A DNA stretch of 64,000 nt from contig JAUZSK010000083.1 in the NCBI GenBank assembly GCA_030949565.1, positions 39,746-103,745 of the forward strand, written 5' to 3'. Source of the DNA: Enterobacterales bacterium. Lineage in GTDB: Bacteria > Pseudomonadota > Gammaproteobacteria > Enterobacterales > Kangiellaceae. The position numbers and the translations under genes were made by a program. This document shows positions 27,343 to 37,131 of this stretch, piece after piece; position 1 is the first letter of the stretch, and every line of letters begins with the position of its first letter. The notes beneath the pieces were generated by a model, which was not told the origin of the DNA, did no database searches, and saw only the letters and a list, made by a program, of their open reading frames with translations.

Positions 27343-28128
27343 ATGTTGGATCAAATTCAAATTATACTTTCTCATACCACCCACCCAGGCAACATTGGTG
27401 CGGCGGCAAGAGCCATGAAAGTAATGGGCTTGTCACAATTAAAATTAATCAATCCCAAATTTTTTCCTAGTGCTGAGGCGACAGAAAGAGCTTCAAAAGC
27501 CGCTGATATCTTGTCTAATGCGAAAGTTTATACGGATATCAATTCTGCACTGAGTGAATGTCGTTTGGTTGTCGGAGCCAGTGTGCGAACCCGTAGTTTG
27601 CCCAGTCGTCTCGTTACACCACGAGAATTGACTACTATTATTAAACAAAAGCCTGAAAATCAACCCATCGCCATCCTGTTTGGAACAGAAAATTCGGGCT
27701 TAACCAATGATGAACTACATTTATGCCACTATCAGGTGTATATCCCGACTAATCCAGAATATTCATCTTTAAATTTAGCCTCGGCGGTTCAGTTAATCAG
27801 CTATGAAATGCGCCTCGCCTTTGCAGAAATGCAACAATTACCTGAAGCAAAAGTCAATGCCAATGAACAAAGCATTACTCAGCAACAGTTTGACTCGCTT
27901 CAGCAGCATTTTTATCAAATAATGCTTGAGACCGGCTATGTCAATCCCCATCATGTCAAGCAACTAGAGAATAGATTAAATCGTTTGTTGAGCAAAGCCC
28001 AGGTTACGCAAAGTGAAAATCGGTTGTTGAGAGGTTTTCTTTCGGCAATTGAAAAACGAAGAAGAAGGGTAAGCCAGCCACAGGAAAATGAAGAAGCTAT
28101 GTTAGAAAGAGAGAAATATGATGTTTGA
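27343..28128 (+). CDS. trmJ: tRNA (cytidine/uridine-2'-O)-methyltransferase TrmJ
   Basis: SpoU/SPOUT-class enzyme that methylates the ribose at position 32 of several tRNAs. It begins [28 protein letters not shown], the TrmJ signature, with [22 protein letters not shown] and [17 protein letters not shown] forming the knotted SAM site. At 261 aa it is normal. It overlaps cysE by 11 bp, indicating one transcript. Confidence 0.93.
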   Translation: MLDQIQIILSHTTHPGNIGAAARAMKVMGLSQLKLINPKFFPSAEATERASKAADILSNAKVYTDINSALSECRLVVGASVRTRSLPSRLVTPRELTTIIKQKPENQPIAILFGTENSGLTNDELHLCHYQVYIPTNPEYSSLNLASAVQLISYEMRLAFAEMQQLPEAKVNANEQSITQQQFDSLQQHFYQIMLETGYVNPHHVKQLENRLNRLLSKAQVTQSENRLLRGFLSAIEKRRRRVSQPQENEEAMLEREKYDV

Positions 28129-29002
28129 AAGAGTAAAAGAAGATATAGCCAGTGTATTTAACCGTGATCCTGCTGCCAGAAATACTTGGGAAGTGCTCAC
28201 TAACTATCCGGGTTTACATGCCATTTGGTGGCACCGACTATCCCATCTTTTGTGGCAAAAGCATTGGTATTGGTTAGCCAGAAGTATATCAACTTTAAGT
28301 CGTTGGTTGACCGGTGTAGAAATTCATCCAGGGGCTAAAATAGGCAGGCGTTTTTTTATTGATCATGCTATGGGTGTGGTGATTGGTGAAACAGCTATCA
28401 TTGGCGATGATTGTACGCTTTATCATGGTGTGACTCTTGGAGGAACTTCTTGGGAGGTCGGCAAACGACACCCGACTCTTGAGGATAATGTGGTGGTTGG
28501 TGCCGGTGCGAAAATACTCGGACCGATTACGTTGCACAAAGGCAGCCGCGTGGGTTGTAACGCCGTAGTTACCAAGGATGCACCAGCAGGAGCCACCGTG
28601 GTGGGCATACCTGGACATATTATCGAATCGAGTAGTCAAGACGATCATCGTAAAAAAGTGGAACGATTGGTTTGTTTTAATGCCTATGGCGAAAGTGAAA
28701 ACTGTTACGATCCAGTGGCCCAGGTGATTAATGGCATATTACAACACTCCCGCGCAGTCGATAAGCAGCTTAACCTGCTAGTTGAAGCATTAGCTAATAA
28801 AAATATTAGTATCCAATCGCTCGACTTGCCTGGAATTGATGCCTCTGATTTTATGCAAGAGGTTGAAGATTGTAGTGGCAATAAGGCAATGACTAAAACG
28901 CCTACAAAAACAACGACGCGAACAAAAAAAACGGTGGCTAAGGCTACCAAGAAAACGGCCAAGAAAGTCGTTAAAAAAGAATCTAAAAAACTAAAGAAAT
29001 AG
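28118..29002 (+). CDS. cysE: Serine O-acetyltransferase with lysine-rich C-terminal tail
   Basis: Transfers acetyl from acetyl-CoA to L-serine, giving O-acetylserine for cysteine synthesis. The left-handed beta-helix hexapeptide repeats are clear ([66 protein letters not shown]). The catalytic domain ends near residue 185 and a linker follows. From about residue 258 the protein ends in an unusual tail of repeated Lys/Thr/Ala ([25 protein letters not shown]), similar to histone H1-like tails, not normal for this family. The nearby cysK-like gene is at 46.3 kb. Confidence 0.92.
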   Translation: MMFERVKEDIASVFNRDPAARNTWEVLTNYPGLHAIWWHRLSHLLWQKHWYWLARSISTLSRWLTGVEIHPGAKIGRRFFIDHAMGVVIGETAIIGDDCTLYHGVTLGGTSWEVGKRHPTLEDNVVVGAGAKILGPITLHKGSRVGCNAVVTKDAPAGATVVGIPGHIIESSSQDDHRKKVERLVCFNAYGESENCYDPVAQVINGILQHSRAVDKQLNLLVEALANKNISIQSLDLPGIDASDFMQEVEDCSGNKAMTKTPTKTTTRTKKTVAKATKKTAKKVVKKESKKLKK

Positions 29003-29008
29003 CCGTTT

Positions 29009-30184
29009 ATGAAAAAAACTATTTACCTTGATTATGCAGCCACCACGCCAGTTGATCCTCGCGTGGCCGAGACTCTGATGGCTAATTTAACCATGGATGG
29101 TTGTTTTGGAAACCCTGCTTCCCGATCGCATCGATATGGTTGGCAGGCTGAGGAGGTGGTTGATATCGCACGCAATCAAGTAGCCGATTTAATCGGTGCC
29201 GATGCTCGCGAAATTGTGTGGACCTCAGGCGCGACTGAGGCGGATAACTTAGTCCTTAAGGGCATGGCGGATAATTATCCCGAAGGACATATTATTACCA
29301 GTGCCATTGAGCATAAAGCTATTCTGGATACCTGTGGTTATTTGGCCCAAAAAGGCATGACTATAAGTATTATTCAGCCAGGATCTAATGGAATCATTGA
29401 TCCGCTAAAAGTCGAACAAGCGATCCAGAAAAATACCTGTCTTATTTCAATCATGCAGGTCAATAATGAACTTGGTACACGGCAAGATATTCAAGCGATT
29501 GGTGAAATAGCCCATAGGCACCAGATAGCCTTTCATGTAGATGCCGCACAAAGTGCAGGAAAGATTAAAATCGATATGAGACAGTTAAAGGTTGATTTTA
29601 TGTCTTTTTCAGCGCACAAAATCTATGGTCCGAAAGGCATCGGAGCGCTTTACGCCAGACTCAATCAGCAATCGCAATTAAAAGCGATTATCCACGGCGG
29701 CGGACATGAAAGAGGTTTGCGCTCTGGCACATTGCCGACTCATCAAATAGCCGCTATGGGTCATGCCTTTGAATTGGCTCAGCAAGAGTTGCAACAGGCC
29801 GAACTGTTTCCGCTGTCTAAAACACATTTAGGTCAATTAAAACAGCAGTTTATACAAGGGGTTACGGATATAGCGGGAATTAAGCATAATGCCCCAGCGG
29901 AAAAGTGTACTGACGGTATTATTAACCTCCGTTTTGATGGGTTTGATAGTGAAATGCTTTTGATGGCATTTAAAGATTTAGCCATCTCCTCCGGCTCCGC
30001 TTGTACCTCGGCGAGTGTTGAGCCTTCCTATGTGTTAAAAGCAATCGGTTTAACCGACCAACAAGCACATAGCTCTTTACGTTTCTCCTTTGGTCGATTT
30101 ACTCAGCCAGAAGATATCAGCCAAGCAATACAGGTCATCGATAAAGGTTTAAAACGCTTAACAGCATTCAACCAAGCCTCATAA
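29009..30184 (+). CDS. iscS: Cysteine desulfurase (IscS type)
   Basis: PLP enzyme that takes sulfur from cysteine for Fe-S clusters and tRNA thiolation. It starts KKTIYLDYAATTPVDPRVAE; PLP Lys lies in MSFSAHKIYGPKGIGALY; the mobile loop with the catalytic Cys is SSGSACTSASVEPSYVLKAIG, the IscS rather than SufS form. At 391 aa it is slightly shorter than 404. It begins six bp after cysE. The usual iscR before it and iscU-iscA-hscB after it are not present here: a tRNA follows. Confidence 0.92.
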   Translation: MKKTIYLDYAATTPVDPRVAETLMANLTMDGCFGNPASRSHRYGWQAEEVVDIARNQVADLIGADAREIVWTSGATEADNLVLKGMADNYPEGHIITSAIEHKAILDTCGYLAQKGMTISIIQPGSNGIIDPLKVEQAIQKNTCLISIMQVNNELGTRQDIQAIGEIAHRHQIAFHVDAAQSAGKIKIDMRQLKVDFMSFSAHKIYGPKGIGALYARLNQQSQLKAIIHGGGHERGLRSGTLPTHQIAAMGHAFELAQQELQQAELFPLSKTHLGQLKQQFIQGVTDIAGIKHNAPAEKCTDGIINLRFDGFDSEMLLMAFKDLAISSGSACTSASVEPSYVLKAIGLTDQQAHSSLRFSFGRFTQPEDISQAIQVIDKGLKRLTAFNQAS

Positions 30185-30314
30185 TCGATGTAAAAAAAGG
30201 GTAAAACAAGTGTTAAATATTAACCCGATAGACAACAAACTTAGCTATAATTGTGATTCACCGCATTTGTAGTGATAAAAGCCATAATTTTTAACAATTA
30301 AATGAAATAAAGGC

Positions 30315-30342
30315 TTGTATTTTTCCTAAAATAACGGATAAT
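30315..30342 (+). promoter_or_regulatory. Putative promoter of tRNA-Lys
   Basis: TTGTAT (30315-30320) and GATAAT (30337-30342), spacing 16, followed by GCGCTCCGC, a GC-rich discriminator typical of stringently controlled stable RNA promoters. Confidence 0.55.
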
Positions 30343-30354
30343 GCGCTCCGCATC

Positions 30355-30430
30355 GGGTCGTTAGCTCAGCCGGTAGAGCAGTTGACTTTTAATCAATTGG
30401 TCGGGCGTTCGAATCGCCCACGACCCACCA
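30355..30430 (+). tRNA. tRNA-Lys (anticodon TTT)
   Basis: The 76 nt fold into a cloverleaf: acceptor GGGTCGT/ACGACCC, D arm GCTC-AGCCGGTAGA-GAGC, anticodon loop CTTTTAA with anticodon TTT on a five-pair stem, and T arm GGGCG-TTCGAAT-CGCCC. The CCA end is encoded (ACCA). It is transcribed on its own between iscS and the lipoprotein gene. Confidence 0.95.
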
Positions 30431-30445
30431 TATTTGCAAAATCTT

Positions 30446-30478
30446 AAAAAGCCTCCATTTATGGGGGCTTTTTTTTTT
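30446..30478 (+). terminator. Intrinsic terminator after tRNA-Lys
   Basis: AAGCCTCC and GGGGGCTT (one G-T pair) around a six-base loop, followed by ten T residues. Confidence 0.88.
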
Positions 30479-30639
30479 GGCAAAATAAGCATTAATTAGC
30501 ACAATAAACAGCGTTTTAATTTGATCTTTCACACCAACCATGAGATAAACTATTTACTCAATGTCAATCAATGGTTTGTCAATAGATTGAAATATAACAA
30601 GTTTTCCCCTCAATGATTGATCTTACTGGAGTTAAAGTG

Positions 30640-31281
30640 ATGCGACAGTTTAAAAAACTCGGTAATAAAACTCTTATTTTAAGTTTTTGCCTATTATTCG
30701 CAGTTAATGTTGGCTGCCAAGAGATTGAGCCGGATGATATAAATGCGGTAAATGAAGCCTTGTCTCAACCGAAGTTAGAGCCAATTGTAATTGATAAGAA
30801 ACTGGTTGAAAACCTACTAACAACCAGTCAAAAGTTAGCACGGGTGGCGACTAATCATCCTGAATTATCCCAATATTTACAACAAACCTCGGCCAGCAAT
30901 GAAACCGTGTTGTTGCAACAAATGCAGCAAATGAAATTCTACACCGAAATTGAGACAGCCCTTAAAGGGAGCCCTTTTGCCGACCTCACTCAGCTACTTA
31001 GTGTATCTAAACGACTGATGGCGATGATGTATTATATGGAGACTGGAAAGGAAGCCGTGAGCAAAAATATAGTGTCCATGCTAGCGCTATTGACAGCAAA
31101 CTATGAGCAAATGAGTAGCAACCAGTTAACCCAGGCACAAAAGCAAAAGCTCGATGACGACTTCCAATACCAACAACGAAAATACAAAGGATTACAAGCT
31201 GCACTTAAACTCTTATCGGATCATGATAAACGGTTTGCCCTAAAAAACCACCGGTGGCTAAAGCAGCGTTTGGGTCGTTAA
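30640..31281 (+). CDS. Hypothetical lipoprotein, about 213 aa
   Basis: Not recognised. From ATG 30640 (GGAG eight bases upstream) the protein has a basic N-terminus, a hydrophobic stretch and the lipobox AVNVGC, so it is a lipoprotein. An in-frame ATG at 30613 would add nine residues. The rest is predicted helical and glutamine-rich (VLLQQMQQMKFYTEI, LDDDFQYQQRKYKGLQAAL). No catalytic motif. Confidence 0.6.
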   Translation: MRQFKKLGNKTLILSFCLLFAVNVGCQEIEPDDINAVNEALSQPKLEPIVIDKKLVENLLTTSQKLARVATNHPELSQYLQQTSASNETVLLQQMQQMKFYTEIETALKGSPFADLTQLLSVSKRLMAMMYYMETGKEAVSKNIVSMLALLTANYEQMSSNQLTQAQKQKLDDDFQYQQRKYKGLQAALKLLSDHDKRFALKNHRWLKQRLGR

Positions 31282-31306
31282 CAATAAGGCAACTCGCTTC
31301 AATTTA

Positions 31307-31714
31307 TTAGTTGCTTTCAGCCAACTGCCCAACCGTAATCTGCTGGATACCTGCTAATTTCGCTTGGTCAACAATATTAACTAAAATGCCTGTATTGGCC
31401 GTTTTAGCCACTCGGACTAAAACCTGAGCTTTGGGATTTTGACTTAAAAATACTTCAATATTGGAGCGGATCGCTGAACGTAGAATCGCTCGGTCATTAA
31501 AAACAATCTGATTTAGCTCGGTCAATTGAATCAACACATTTTTGGTTTTAGGTGGTGGAGCGTCCGATTGTTGAGGTCGATGGATTTCAATAGCCGTCTC
31601 TTTGATGAAAGAAGTGGTAACAATAAAAAATATCAAAAGAATAAAGACGACGTCCAGCATCGGAGTCATATCAACTTCGGATTGGTTATCAATGTTTCGC
31701 TTTTTTAGTCTCAT
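31307..31714 (-). CDS. exbD: ExbD/TolR-family protein
   Basis: Single-pass inner-membrane protein of proton-driven motors that energise TonB or Tol. The N-terminus (KKRNIDNQSEVDMTPMLDVVFILLIFFIV) contains the conserved transmembrane Asp, and the periplasmic part ends with the TolR-type fold (VLVRVAKTANTGILVNIVDQAKLAG). At 135 aa it is normal. It is alone: no exbB or tonB lies beside it in this window, unlike most exbD genes. Confidence 0.9.
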   Translation of the reverse strand: MRLKKRNIDNQSEVDMTPMLDVVFILLIFFIVTTSFIKETAIEIHRPQQSDAPPPKTKNVLIQLTELNQIVFNDRAILRSAIRSNIEVFLSQNPKAQVLVRVAKTANTGILVNIVDQAKLAGIQQITVGQLAESN

Positions 31715-32198
31715 ATTAATTCTCAGTAGAATGCTATTACAAATGTAGCGATATAGTTATAATGGTAGCTTAAATTTTATTGTAATGCAAATATTTATCT
31801 GGGAAGGTGGCTTCTAAGTCATTCCTGAATGACGACAAAAAACCTCTTAAAAACTTATTTAGTCGGTTAAGAGCCCTTCAAATCCGTCATTCCCGTGGTC
31901 TTTTAGTCGGGAATCTATTCTTTTAGTCACTTGATTTCCTGCTGTGGAATTCGAGGTTTGCTGGATTTCCGAACAAAACAACACGGGACTGATGGTCTAT
32001 TTGGATTCACGAACTAAACACTCCGGAAGTAACGGTTATTTAAGCAATTCAATCATCTTAACTTGCGAAGCAAATTATTCAGTACTGGTTTTTACTGAGA
32101 TTTCTTGTTAAGTTATGAACATCTTGTTTCATCCTTCGGTCGAGTTTAAGACAAAGCTATGATTGTTGGCATCGAGGCTTACTCAAAAATAAAACTAT
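31715..32198. other. Intergenic region with dispersed GTCATTC-type repeats
   Basis: About 480 bp without a credible ORF. It contains GTCATTC-CT-GAATGAC (a perfect inverted repeat near 31818-31833) and CGTCATTCCCG followed by CGGGAATC, the common GTCATTCCCG...CGGGAATC repeat of proteobacterial intergenic DNA. Promoters of exbD and ogt should lie at its ends. Confidence 0.5.
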
Positions 32199-32207
32199 GT
32201 GCATCTT

Positions 32208-32687
32208 ATGTCAGCTGAAGAATTGATCCTAGAGTTACCGATTGGCGTGATTAAAATTAAAGTGCAAGATAATCAACTAAAACAAGTTCATTTGAATTGG
32301 ATGAAATCGTTTGATGATATTTCGACTTGTGGTCGATCTAACGCATGTCATAAAATAGCTAGGCAGATTTCTGCTTATTTTAGTGACAAAAAATTTAAGT
32401 TTAAGATTGACTATTACATGCAAGGCACTGATTTTCAGCGTCGAGTTTGGCTGGCTCTCACTAAAATACCGGTGGGTCAAACGATTACCTACGGGCAATT
32501 GGCGACAATACTTGACAGCGGTCCTCGAGCGGTGGCGAATGCTTGCCGAAAAAATCCAACACCCATTGTGGTGCCTTGCCATCGCGTGGTGTCAGCCACT
32601 GGGGTTGGGGGTTTCGCTGGGCAGTCTAAAGGTCATCTTATCGATATTAAACAAGCGTTACTAAAGCATGAGGGTGTCGTGCTATGA
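32208..32687 (+). CDS. ogt: Methylated-DNA-protein-cysteine methyltransferase (Ogt type)
   Basis: Suicide repair enzyme that takes the alkyl group from O6-alkylguanine onto its own Cys. The active-site motif VPCHRVV is present, preceded by the winged-helix part VWLALTKIPVGQTITYGQLA and RAVANACRKNP. At about 160 aa it is the short Ogt form without an Ada domain. The start is uncertain: GTG 32199 or ATG 32208; I prefer the ATG. Confidence 0.92.
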   Translation: MSAEELILELPIGVIKIKVQDNQLKQVHLNWMKSFDDISTCGRSNACHKIARQISAYFSDKKFKFKIDYYMQGTDFQRRVWLALTKIPVGQTITYGQLATILDSGPRAVANACRKNPTPIVVPCHRVVSATGVGGFAGQSKGHLIDIKQALLKHEGVVL

Positions 32688-32763
32688 CGTCAGAAAGGCG
32701 CTTAATTGAAAAAGACACTTGTCTATTGCTCGACAATTTTTCAACTAGCGTGAGTTGGCAGTT

Positions 32764-33702
32764 ATGAATTCATTGAAAACGCTTGCCGTTAAAAAACAAG
32801 GCGTAGTAAGCCCCGTCGACCAAACGCAAATAGAAACTTTTGCCGACCATTTATGGATGCATGATGGTCTTAGTCAGCATACCTTAGCCAGCTACCAAAC
32901 CGATCTAAAACTCTTTGCCCGTTGGCTTCATATTCAAAAATATCATCTGCTTAATCTATCAGAATTTCATCTACAGGAGTATTTGGCTGAGCGTTATCTG
33001 AATAAATACTCACCTCGTTCCACTGCTCGCTTGTTGTCGAGTTTAAGGCGTTTTTATGCCTATGCGATAGAAGCAAAGTTAATTGACCATGATCCTACGG
33101 CTAAAATTGATTCACCCAAATTAGGCTCGCCTCTACCCAAAACTTTATCAGAAGCACAGGTTGAAGCACTATTGGATCAGCCCGATCTCGAAACTGATAT
33201 TGGAATCCGAGATCGTGCCATGATTGAATTTATGTATGCTAGTGGTCTGCGAGTCAGTGAGCTGATCAATATTGAGTTTTCGCAACTAAGTTTGCTTCAA
33301 GGCGTGGTTCGGGTGATAGGCAAAGGTGACAAGGAGAGGCTAATACCTTTTGGGGAGCAAGCGCTTTCTGCCATTGAGCAATACATCAAAACCTGTCGTA
33401 ATCACTATCTAGGGAATAAGCGCAGTGATCATCTCTTCTTGTCTAAACGGGGGCAGAAAATGACTCGCCAGACCTTTTGGTATCGAATTAAATTTTACGC
33501 TCAACAGGCTAATATTAAGGTGAATATCTCTCCGCATACGCTGCGTCATGCTTTTGCCACGCATTTACTGTCTCATGGTGCCGATTTGAGAAGTTTGCAA
33601 TTGCTGCTTGGTCACAGCGATCTTTCCACCACGCAGATTTATACTCATATCGCTAAGGAACGCCTACAGCAGTTACATGCTATGCATCATCCTAGAGGCT
33701 AA
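32764..33702 (+). CDS. xerD: Tyrosine recombinase XerD
   Basis: Resolves chromosome dimers at dif with XerC. The N-terminal SAM-like domain (FADHLWMHDGLSQHTLASYQTDL) is followed by the catalytic core: Arg in YASGLRVSELINI, Lys in VIGKGDKERLIPFG, HTLRHAFATHLL, LLGHSDLSTTQIYTH with the nucleophilic Tyr. An ATG at 32764 is preferred over TTG 32755. The order xerD-dsbC-(...)-recJ is the gammaproteobacterial one, supporting XerD rather than XerC. Confidence 0.95.
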   Translation: MNSLKTLAVKKQGVVSPVDQTQIETFADHLWMHDGLSQHTLASYQTDLKLFARWLHIQKYHLLNLSEFHLQEYLAERYLNKYSPRSTARLLSSLRRFYAYAIEAKLIDHDPTAKIDSPKLGSPLPKTLSEAQVEALLDQPDLETDIGIRDRAMIEFMYASGLRVSELINIEFSQLSLLQGVVRVIGKGDKERLIPFGEQALSAIEQYIKTCRNHYLGNKRSDHLFLSKRGQKMTRQTFWYRIKFYAQQANIKVNISPHTLRHAFATHLLSHGADLRSLQLLLGHSDLSTTQIYTHIAKERLQQLHAMHHPRG

Positions 33703-33956
33703 TCAGATTTTTATACCAATCGTTAAATGCTACTTTGATTGCTTAAAAAAATCATTCTGAAACATTTAGACTTACTTTTTATTCTATTGAACGAGCCTTT
33801 AGACAAATATTAGAGCGACCCAAGGGCTTAATTAGCTTATACTTAACCTTTGCTTTAGATTAGGTAACCCCATATCTCTAGTTGAGGTTAGATACCATTC
33901 ACCCAGCTTAAATCAGTGGGATTTGTTAAACTATCAATTATTTAGGATTTTATTTT

Positions 33957-34772
33957 ATGTTCCGTTTTGCATCCATCATCTTTGCTGTTAGTTTGATTCT
34001 TTTTGGCGTTGTTTATGTTTTTGATGTTGAATTATTTGAATCTAAAAAAGCTAATGTTGGCCCCTCAACGGTTTTGACTGAAGAGCAGGTTAAACAAAAA
34101 TTGACCAAAAAGTTAGATGGCATTCAAATTACCGACGTATCATTGAGCCCCATCGAAGGTTTTTACCAAGTTTTTTACGGCTCACAGATTTTGTATGTCT
34201 CTTACAATGGAGACTATATATTTACCGGCAATCTACTTAACTTAAGTGGACCTAAAATGGTTAACTTAACGGATGATGCTATAAACATGAAAGCTGCTCA
34301 ATTAGCACCTCAAAGAGCAGCCACTATTGCCGCTCTTAAAGAAACCGATATGGTTGTCTTTAAAGCCGAGAATGAAAAGCACAAAATAACAGTGTTTACC
34401 GATGTTGATTGCACCTACTGCCGCAAATTACATAAAGAGATGCCAAAACTTAACGAGCTAGGTATTACCGTTCGTTATTTAGCCTTTCCGCGAGCAGGTA
34501 TAGGTTCCTCCTCATACCATAAACTAGTTTCCGTTTGGTGTGCCGATGATCGTCAACTGGCTATGAATAATGCTAAGTTAAAGCGCCAGTTCACCGCCAA
34601 AACCTGTGAAAACCCCATCGCCGCACAATATGGTTTGACCCGAGAGTTTGGTCTTTCTGGTACCCCCGCTATAATTTTAGAAGACGGTGAGCTACTGGCT
34701 GGTTATTTACCGGCGGACCGTTTAGCAGAACACCTTAAAAATAAAGCGCCGGTTGCGTCGACAGGAAACTAA
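33957..34772 (+). CDS. dsbC: Thiol:disulfide interchange protein DsbC
   Basis: Periplasmic disulfide isomerase. An N-terminal signal or anchor (FASIIFAVSLILFGVVYVF) precedes the dimerisation domain (ITDVSLSPIEGFYQVFYGSQILYVS), then the thioredoxin domain with active site CTYC (TDVDCTYCRKLHKEM; usually CGYC) and cis-Pro in GTPAII. The structural cysteine pair WC...TC is also present. At 271 aa it is normal. It sits between xerD and recJ, the usual place. Confidence 0.92.
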   Translation: MFRFASIIFAVSLILFGVVYVFDVELFESKKANVGPSTVLTEEQVKQKLTKKLDGIQITDVSLSPIEGFYQVFYGSQILYVSYNGDYIFTGNLLNLSGPKMVNLTDDAINMKAAQLAPQRAATIAALKETDMVVFKAENEKHKITVFTDVDCTYCRKLHKEMPKLNELGITVRYLAFPRAGIGSSSYHKLVSVWCADDRQLAMNNAKLKRQFTAKTCENPIAAQYGLTREFGLSGTPAIILEDGELLAGYLPADRLAEHLKNKAPVASTGN

Positions 34773-34816
34773 TTTAACCGGACTATGTCTTATTTGATTA
34801 ATTTGGGTTAATATTG

Positions 34817-35462
34817 ATGCGCTATTTTTTAGTTTTGTTGGTGGGATTGTGTATTTGTCCATCGAGCGCAGCCCCAAAAATGTGCCACTACTCCAGTTAT
34901 CAATGGAATACCTTTGTAAAAAAAGCGGTTAACTACCGCCAAATATCTCATCCTTATACTCAATTAAAATCCTACGAAGTTGATAAATTGACTGGCTGCA
35001 GTGTTTGTCGCGAAGACCAGCAATGGATTCAAGTGGGCATTACCTAAATGCCAATAGTGTTGGATCTGTAAAAGTTAGCTAGATCAAACACAAAAACGGC
35101 TTAATGATTTATTGGAATCCAAGCAACCCATTTTTAAAATAGTCGGTTATCGCGTCGGAATGACTCGTGGTGAACCGGATCCAGCATGGGCAATCAGAGC
35201 TCGGCTCCAGCAAACCATTGTTGTTCTTTTTTGGCGCTGCCATTGATATCAACGATCAACAAAACGGACTCTACGATCATTGCATTGTCTGGAGTAAAAA
35301 TGCCGCTTGCGTAAAGGTGGAGCTTGGAATCCCAGCCAAGAAGGTAGCTTAACCCGAGATCATCCAATTGTGCTAGAGCTAAAAAAAGCGGGATTTAAGT
35401 GGGGTGGCGAAATACAAGGTAAGCAAAAGGATTTTATGCATTTTTCGCCAACGGGCTATTAA
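34817..35462 (+). pseudogene. Broken M15-like secreted peptidase
   Basis: The reading frame starts at ATG 34817 with a signal peptide (LLVGLCICPSSA) and breaks at least four times within 650 bp. Pieces in different frames together give KIVGYRVGMTRGEPD, a His-containing stretch (SAPANHCC), GAAIDINDQQNGLYDHC, GGAWNP, SLTRDHPIVLEL and finally FKWGGEIQGKQKDFMHFSP-TGY. These match in order the metal-binding His, Asp and MHFS blocks of M15-type peptidoglycan peptidases. Because several breaks are not at homopolymers, genuine decay is plausible, or a locally poor consensus. Confidence 0.65.
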
Positions 35463-35494
35463 AATAAGCCCTTCAAGTTTTTTCTGATCATGAG

Positions 35495-35857
35495 TTAGGG
35501 AAAAATTAAAGCATAAACGCGCCTTTGTTCATAGACCAACATTTGGTAAGTATGGCAAGCCTCTCTACTGGCCATAGACTCCACTGCAATACCCTGTTGG
35601 TTGATTGCTAACGAGATGGGTAGCATTTGATGTTTTTCACCGCTGCCAATAATAAGAACTTCCGGTTTGTCTTTTATGATATCCTTTAGCCGCTCTGGAC
35701 TCAGTTGATCAAAGCTGGCGTCTGCATCAAACACACCCATGGCGCCATTTTGCAAAAGAATAACCTGCTTAAACTCTCCGATATTCAATCTTATAAGCCC
35801 TGGTTGGTAGGACTTTATAATAATTTGACCTTCGGCATCTTGTTTTTGGATCAACAT
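35495..35857 (-). CDS. Mth938-like (DUF498) protein
   Basis: A small cytoplasmic protein of 120 aa with the Mth938/NDUFAF3-like fold: INIGEFKQVILLQNGAMGVFD resembles the N-terminal strand set, and EVLIIGSGEKHQML matches the conserved GxG region; the C-terminus EACHTYQMLVYEQRRVYALIF is typical. The bacterial function is not defined. It converges with the broken M15-like gene. Confidence 0.78.
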   Translation of the reverse strand: MLIQKQDAEGQIIIKSYQPGLIRLNIGEFKQVILLQNGAMGVFDADASFDQLSPERLKDIIKDKPEVLIIGSGEKHQMLPISLAINQQGIAVESMASREACHTYQMLVYEQRRVYALIFP

Positions 35858-36073
35858 TAAACCTATCTCCAGACTGGTCTGAGTGCTAGCGTTAAGAGGT
35901 CATTATAACCGAAATTAACCAGCAAATAAGCGCCTTTTTGATTAAATTGCAGTAGAATAGGCGTGACAAATAGCCCATGAGTTGCATTGGGCAGATTCAT
36001 CAATCTGTTGTAACCAATGTTGAGTCATTTGAAAGCTTAGCTTTAAGAGTAACCGGATAACAAAATTAGACTA

Positions 36074-37127
36074 ATGAATAGGCCATCGAATGATCATACT
36101 GAACCGAGCCATAGCAGGCAATTGGGGTTGAAACAAATCAGTTTGAGCTATTCTGGTTTGTGTTTGAATGAATTGATCTCGACCCCTGGTTTGCAAACTC
36201 TTTTGCAAACAAAAAACACCAAACCAGCTGAGAAAAACAGTCAAGATTGGCAAGCGGATTTTTTGCAAGCCTTAAATCAAGTCCAAACAGAACTGCCGAT
36301 GGACAAGCTAAGAGCCCATCGGCTGGCTGTCGATCCGAGTTATAAAACACAGGTTTGTTGTGATCTGGTGGCGATGCAAATGACTCATCGTGGCGCTTAC
36401 CTATTGGGGGCAAGAACAACTGGGCTTTAGCGCTGCTGATAATCAAAAGCTAGTTGATGCAATCAATCAAAAACTTATGGCCGAGGATGAACGCTTGGTT
36501 AGCTATGGACGTTTTCAATGGCTGTATCTATCCAAGAAAGCAATAGCATTAGAGCAAACCAGTTATAAAAACTATATCGGACGAGATATGTTTGCTTTTA
36601 AATACCAGGGTGACAGCGCGAAGCATTGGCAAATGTTAGCCACGGAAATTCAAATGTTAATCAAACAGATGATTGATTATGAAGGGTTAACTGCCATGCC
36701 GCCGGAGTGGATCGCCCATGTTCATTTTTCGGGTCAGTCTGATCCGACTCGCAATAGTCAAAATGGCAAAAGAAATAACCATCAAAATCACTATTGGCCA
36801 GATCTTTCATCCCAACCGACACAACTGGTGACCGATGAGCCGTTGCTTTCGACCTATGCTGCAGAGTGCCAAATACCACAGCAATTGCTGGCACATTTCG
36901 AATTCGCGCAACAGTTTCATTCAATATTAAAGCCAATGAAAAAGCCACAGGCTTGGCTGGTATTTGAGCAAGCTGAGATATCACAAGCACAAGCCACGAC
37001 CGAGCGGTTGCTGCAATTTTGTCAGCAGCATGCGATTGATTTAAAAATAATAATGCGGGACCAAACTTTGCGGATGAGTCATTCAACGGGCTTTTTTAAG
37101 CGCATCCTGCAATGCTTTAGGCGATAA
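36074..37127 (+). pseudogene. RpfE-like / phosphoglycerate mutase-like protein (one frameshift)
   Basis: Two frames overlap at the G5 run 36406-36410. Removing one G gives R-G-A-Y-L-L-G-Q-E-Q-L-G-F-S and joins them into one protein of about 350 aa. It carries LAVDPSYKTQVCCDLVAMQ, then ALTYWGQEQLGFSAAD- and LVSYGRFQWLYL-like blocks of the family encoded upstream of recJ in several gammaproteobacteria (RpfE of Xanthomonas, often called phosphoglycerate mutase). Enzymatic function is unproven. It ends four bases before recJ, so they are co-transcribed. Confidence 0.6.
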
Positions 37128-37131
37128 TCAA

